Positions 6,640-9,370 of a DNA stretch of 9,370 nt are shown here, piece by piece. A program made the position numbers and the translations under genes. The notes beneath the pieces are model-generated. The model worked only from the letters and a program-made list of their open reading frames with translations. It made no database searches and was not told where the DNA came from. Each line of letters begins with the position of its first letter. The stretch's first letter is position 1. Source of the stretch: an uncultured Bacteroides sp. (GTDB lineage Bacteria > Bacteroidota > Bacteroidia > Bacteroidales > Bacteroidaceae); NCBI GenBank assembly GCA_934716785.1, contig CAKUYM010000162.1, positions 1-9,370 on the forward strand, written 5' to 3'.

Positions 6640-9237
6640 AATAGATATAGTAGAATACTTTGTTTGCTGCTTCTTTTTGTATGCTGCCTGCCACAAGACG
6701 GGAATGCGATCTGGCCTTTTAAAAAGAAGAAAAAGGAAGAGAAAAAAGAAGTGCTGACACCTTATCAGAAGTTATTCAAGGATAAAAAAGTGCAGACTGC
6801 CCGTGGGCTGATGACGGTTCATAAGGTGGAAGATAAAATATATGTAGAGTTTCCGGTTGCTATGTTCGGACGGGAACTGCTGCTGACTTCTTCTATTGAA
6901 AATACAAGCGATGGCGGAGAAGGTGCACCGGGACAATTGGGAGGAAATGATGTGCGTTTGCGCTTTGAGATGATTGACTCTACGGTTGTTGCCCGTATGC
7001 CGTTGTTGAGCAAGCCTGTCAATACAAGCGGTGATTCGGACATTGCCCGCGCATTGGATAACGCGCATAATCCGGGTATTTTCAATAGTTTTAAGGTGTT
7101 GGCATGCACTCCGGACAGCTCGGCTGTTGTAGTGAATATGAAGGGGTTGTTCTTGGAAGGTTCGTCATTTACCAAACCCTTTCCCTCCACTTCTGCCAAT
7201 GGTTATTATGGCTTTGTGTCTCGTGATCATTCCTTGGAATCTGACAAGTCGTCTATTCTCGGTGTCTCAGCTTCCAAAGATAATATCACGGTGCGCGAAG
7301 AGTTGGCTTATAAAGTAAACCATACCTTGATGGGAGCTTACAGTATGTATGAGAATGTTCCGTTGACAGCGGTTGTAAACAAGATACTGTGTGTGTTGCC
7401 GGAAGAGCCGATGACGCCTCGTCTGGCTGATTCACGTCTCGGAATGACTACCCAGTTGAAAAGTGATTTTGTCGGAGCTACGCACCGGGTTAAAGATGTG
7501 CGTTATGCCAAACGTTGGAGAATCGAGCCTTCAGACTCTGCTGCTTATCGCCGGGGTGAGTTGGTGGAGCCGAAGAAGCAGTTGGTCTTTTATATTGATA
7601 GTCTGATGCCTGCCAAGTGGCATCCGTATATAAAAGCCGGTGCGGAATCATGGAATAAAGCGTTCGAGAAAATAGGGCTCAAGAATGTGATTTGCGTGAA
7701 GGAGTTTCCTAAGAATGATACGCTGTTTAATGCAAATAGTATGGATTGCATGACCATCCGTTATTCGGCTTCATGGATGAATAATGCTCAGACAACTATT
7801 CATTCGGATGTTCGTACAGGTGAGATACTGAATGCTTCTATCTTGGTCAATGCCAACCTGATCAGTGTGCAATACATAGACCGTATAGCAGCAACTGTTG
7901 CGACAGATCCTCGTGTACGCACCACTGTATTTCCACAAGAGGTGCAAGGAGAAATGATTCAAGCGTCTATTGCTCAGGCTGTGGGAACGGGATTGGGACT
8001 CTCCGTGAATTGGGGGGCACCTGTCGCTTATCCGGTGGATTCTTTGCGCTCTGTTAGCTTCACGCGTAAATACGGACTGGCCTCTTCTGTCATGGGAGGG
8101 GTGGTGATTAATGATATAGCTACTGCGGATGATGTCCGCAAAGGGGTACGTTTGGTAAATACCAATCCCGGTCCGTATGATGAGTTGGTTATCAAATACT
8201 TGTACCAGCCGATTTATGCATCCTCATTGCAGGAAGAAAAAGATACGTTAGACAGTTGGATTCGTGAGCATACGGGAGATCCTTATTATGCCTATATACG
8301 TAGTCAAGCTCGTTTTGATTCTGACCCTCGTAATAGTCGTGGTAGTTTGGGAGACGATCACCTGAAGTCATTTGATTATATGCTTCCCAATATCCGTACC
8401 GGTTGTGAGAATTACTACGCTTGGTTCTCGGAAGGAGATAGGGATATGTCAATGCGCCAGCGGGTACATGCAGCATTTTGCGAGCGGTTGAACAGTCGTG
8501 TATATGCCATTCTTTCGTATGTAGGAGGTATTTATTTGAATGACATTCGTGAGAAAGATGTGATTCCGAGCTATTCAATGGTAGATCGCAACAAGCAGAA
8601 GGAGGCATTGAACAGAGCTTTGAGTTTGGCAAAAGATTTGGATTGGATAGAAGATAAAGCCCATGCAGCGAACTTTACCGTTGCAGACAAACAAATCGAC
8701 ATAATGCGGTTGAATATCTTCAAGAATATCTTCAATCGTTTGCCTTACATTGAGGTATGTACGGAACGTTTCCCGGATACAGCTTATACGGCTTCCGAGT
8801 ATTTGGATGATATCTATAATGTGGTATGGGAAGGAACTCTGAAGCGTCGTCCGTTGGATAATGTCGAGAAGGCTTTGCAGTCTGCTTTCTTGGAAAGTAT
8901 CATTGCTACCTCTACAGTAACTGCACCTATCGGTAGCTTTAAGGCTTCCAAGACATCGCTGGCAGATTCCCGCAAGTTGGTCAATTTAGCTGCTTTGCGT
9001 GAAGGAGAGAATATCGGTCAACAGATGCATGTTTTGCAGACTCCGGAAGAGATAAGCGGTTTCTCATCTATCCCGACTATTTATACGAACCAGACTAAAG
9101 TGGCAGCATATTACTTTGACCTGCTGATGCGTACAAAGGATATGTTGGAGAAGAATATGTCGGCTATGCCTGAGGCTGACCGTGCGCATTATGAGCTTTT
9201 AATATACCGTATAAACAAGGCGGTTGAGATAAAATAA
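6625..9237 (+). CDS. DUF5118/DUF5117/DUF4953-family protein, zinc motif lost (predicted pseudopeptidase)
   Basis: This 870-residue protein is a clear full-length paralogue of the preceding gene. It has a Sec signal peptide (cleavage near Ala28, no good lipobox), a lysine-rich stretch FKKKKKEEKKE (32-42), then the DUF5118-like YQKLFKDKKVQTARG (47 on). Shared blocks include EPSDSAAYRRGELVEPKK (about 301), WNKAFEKIGLKN, RTGEILNAS, GGIYLND and PEEISGF (about 807). At the position of the paralogue's HEVGHTLSLMH it reads QAVGTGLGLSV (451-461), so all three zinc ligands and the catalytic glutamate are gone. The Met-turn region is SSVMGG (Met490), 39 residues after Gln451, the same distance as in the active copy. 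There is no frameshift or stop, so it is not a decaying gene by appearance. It probably lacks hydrolytic activity and may bind peptides, scaffold or regulate the active paralogue; these roles are inferred. It starts by overlapping the upstream stop codon and is the last gene of the operon. Confidence 0.9.
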   Translation: MGSMRNRYSRILCLLLLFVCCLPQDGNAIWPFKKKKKEEKKEVLTPYQKLFKDKKVQTARGLMTVHKVEDKIYVEFPVAMFGRELLLTSSIENTSDGGEGAPGQLGGNDVRLRFEMIDSTVVARMPLLSKPVNTSGDSDIARALDNAHNPGIFNSFKVLACTPDSSAVVVNMKGLFLEGSSFTKPFPSTSANGYYGFVSRDHSLESDKSSILGVSASKDNITVREELAYKVNHTLMGAYSMYENVPLTAVVNKILCVLPEEPMTPRLADSRLGMTTQLKSDFVGATHRVKDVRYAKRWRIEPSDSAAYRRGELVEPKKQLVFYIDSLMPAKWHPYIKAGAESWNKAFEKIGLKNVICVKEFPKNDTLFNANSMDCMTIRYSASWMNNAQTTIHSDVRTGEILNASILVNANLISVQYIDRIAATVATDPRVRTTVFPQEVQGEMIQASIAQAVGTGLGLSVNWGAPVAYPVDSLRSVSFTRKYGLASSVMGGVVINDIATADDVRKGVRLVNTNPGPYDELVIKYLYQPIYASSLQEEKDTLDSWIREHTGDPYYAYIRSQARFDSDPRNSRGSLGDDHLKSFDYMLPNIRTGCENYYAWFSEGDRDMSMRQRVHAAFCERLNSRVYAILSYVGGIYLNDIREKDVIPSYSMVDRNKQKEALNRALSLAKDLDWIEDKAHAANFTVADKQIDIMRLNIFKNIFNRLPYIEVCTERFPDTAYTASEYLDDIYNVVWEGTLKRRPLDNVEKALQSAFLESIIATSTVTAPIGSFKASKTSLADSRKLVNLAALREGENIGQQMHVLQTPEEISGFSSIPTIYTNQTKVAAYYFDLLMRTKDMLEKNMSAMPEADRAHYELLIYRINKAVEIK

Positions 9238-9276
9238 ATGATTTTGAAGAATCTCTCTCTTAAAATAGTTTAGCGT

Positions 9277-9296
9277 ATTAGCAACATGTTGCTAAT
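9277..9296. repeat. Perfect 20-bp palindrome in the 3' untranslated region
   Basis: ATTAGCAACATGTTGCTAAT reads identically on both strands. In RNA it could fold as an 8-bp stem closing a CATG loop. It lies 39 bases after the last stop codon and 2 bases before the stronger hairpin. It could be a helper hairpin for termination or 3'-end protection, or a dimeric-protein binding site. Nothing in the window chooses between these. Confidence 0.6.
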
Positions 9297-9298
9297 GA

Positions 9299-9333
9299 AA
9301 GTGCCCCATTGTAGTGATTACAATGGGGCACTT
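9299..9333 (+). terminator. Strong hairpin, probable operon terminator (possibly bidirectional)
   Basis: The left arm 9299-9313 (AAGTGCCCCATTGTA) pairs perfectly with the right arm 9319-9333 across a 5-base loop GTGAT, giving a 15-bp stem with a GC-rich core. It lies 61 bases after the last stop. The following sequence (CTTGTCATATTAGTTATATT) is only moderately T-rich, so this is not a textbook intrinsic terminator, but the position and perfect stem support the call. The sequence read on the other strand is similar (CACTTTCATTAG), so it might also stop transcription from the right. Confidence 0.8.
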
Positions 9334-9370
9334 GTCATATTAGTTATATTGGTTTTGAGTAGTACTACAT

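Noticed and set aside
6901..7030. Repeated AATACAAGCG at 6901 and 7021
   Set aside because: Only ten bases, both in coding frame as Asn-Thr-Ser codons; expected by chance in this composition.
7975..8007. GTGLG run in the degenerate motif as a possible nucleotide-binding glycine loop
   Set aside because: Spacing does not match a Rossmann GxGxxG or P-loop, and the segment aligns residue for residue with the protease zinc helix.
8192..8632. 146-codon open frame on the minus strand inside the second protease-family gene
   Set aside because: Antisense to conserved coding sequence, with a low-complexity His/Tyr/Ser-rich translation and no signals upstream.
6625..9237. Second protease-family gene as a decaying pseudogene
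   Set aside because: 870 uninterrupted codons, an intact signal peptide and conserved blocks to the C-terminus argue for a functional, non-catalytic protein.

Overview
The window looks like the 3' part of one Bacteroidota operon, most likely from a gut Bacteroides or a close relative. The evidence is the SusC/SusD pair, three lipoproteins of Bacteroidota-only families, moderate GC with AT-rich starts lacking clear Shine-Dalgarno sites, and TAA stops throughout. All genes lie on the + strand with almost no space between them, and the window ends in a strong hairpin about 60 bases after the last stop.

Layout: bases 1-129 are the last 42 codons of a SusC/RagA-type TonB-dependent outer-membrane transporter. 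Next come a SusD/RagB-type lipoprotein (153-1586), a DUF4843-type lipoprotein (1608-2303), a PKD-like family lipoprotein (2308-3960), and two tandem, clearly paralogous large proteins of the DUF5118/DUF5117/DUF4953 zinc-metalloprotease family (3989-6625 and 6625-9237). The 133-base tail (9238-9370) holds a perfect 20-bp palindrome and a perfect 15-bp stem hairpin read as the operon terminator.

How the genes probably work together (inference): SusC, SusD and the two accessory lipoproteins would form a surface nutrient-capture and import complex. No glycoside hydrolase or other carbohydrate enzyme is present; the only enzymes are protease-family proteins. The gene order also matches, from memory, the B. 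thetaiotaomicron BT2264-BT2261 SusCD complex, reported to carry peptide. Oligopeptide uptake is therefore a better guess than glycan uptake. The three lipoproteins have acidic residues after the lipidated cysteine, as expected for surface export. The two protease-family proteins have ordinary cleavable signal peptides and so probably work in the periplasm.

The most notable point is that the two protease paralogues differ at the active site. The first keeps the metzincin-type zinc motif HEVGHTLSLMH and a SIMDY Met-turn. The second has QAVGTGLGLSV at the exactly equivalent position, losing all three zinc-binding histidines and the catalytic glutamate, yet it is full length and in frame and keeps the same 39-residue spacing to the Met-turn methionine. 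It looks like a maintained pseudopeptidase coupled to an active partner.
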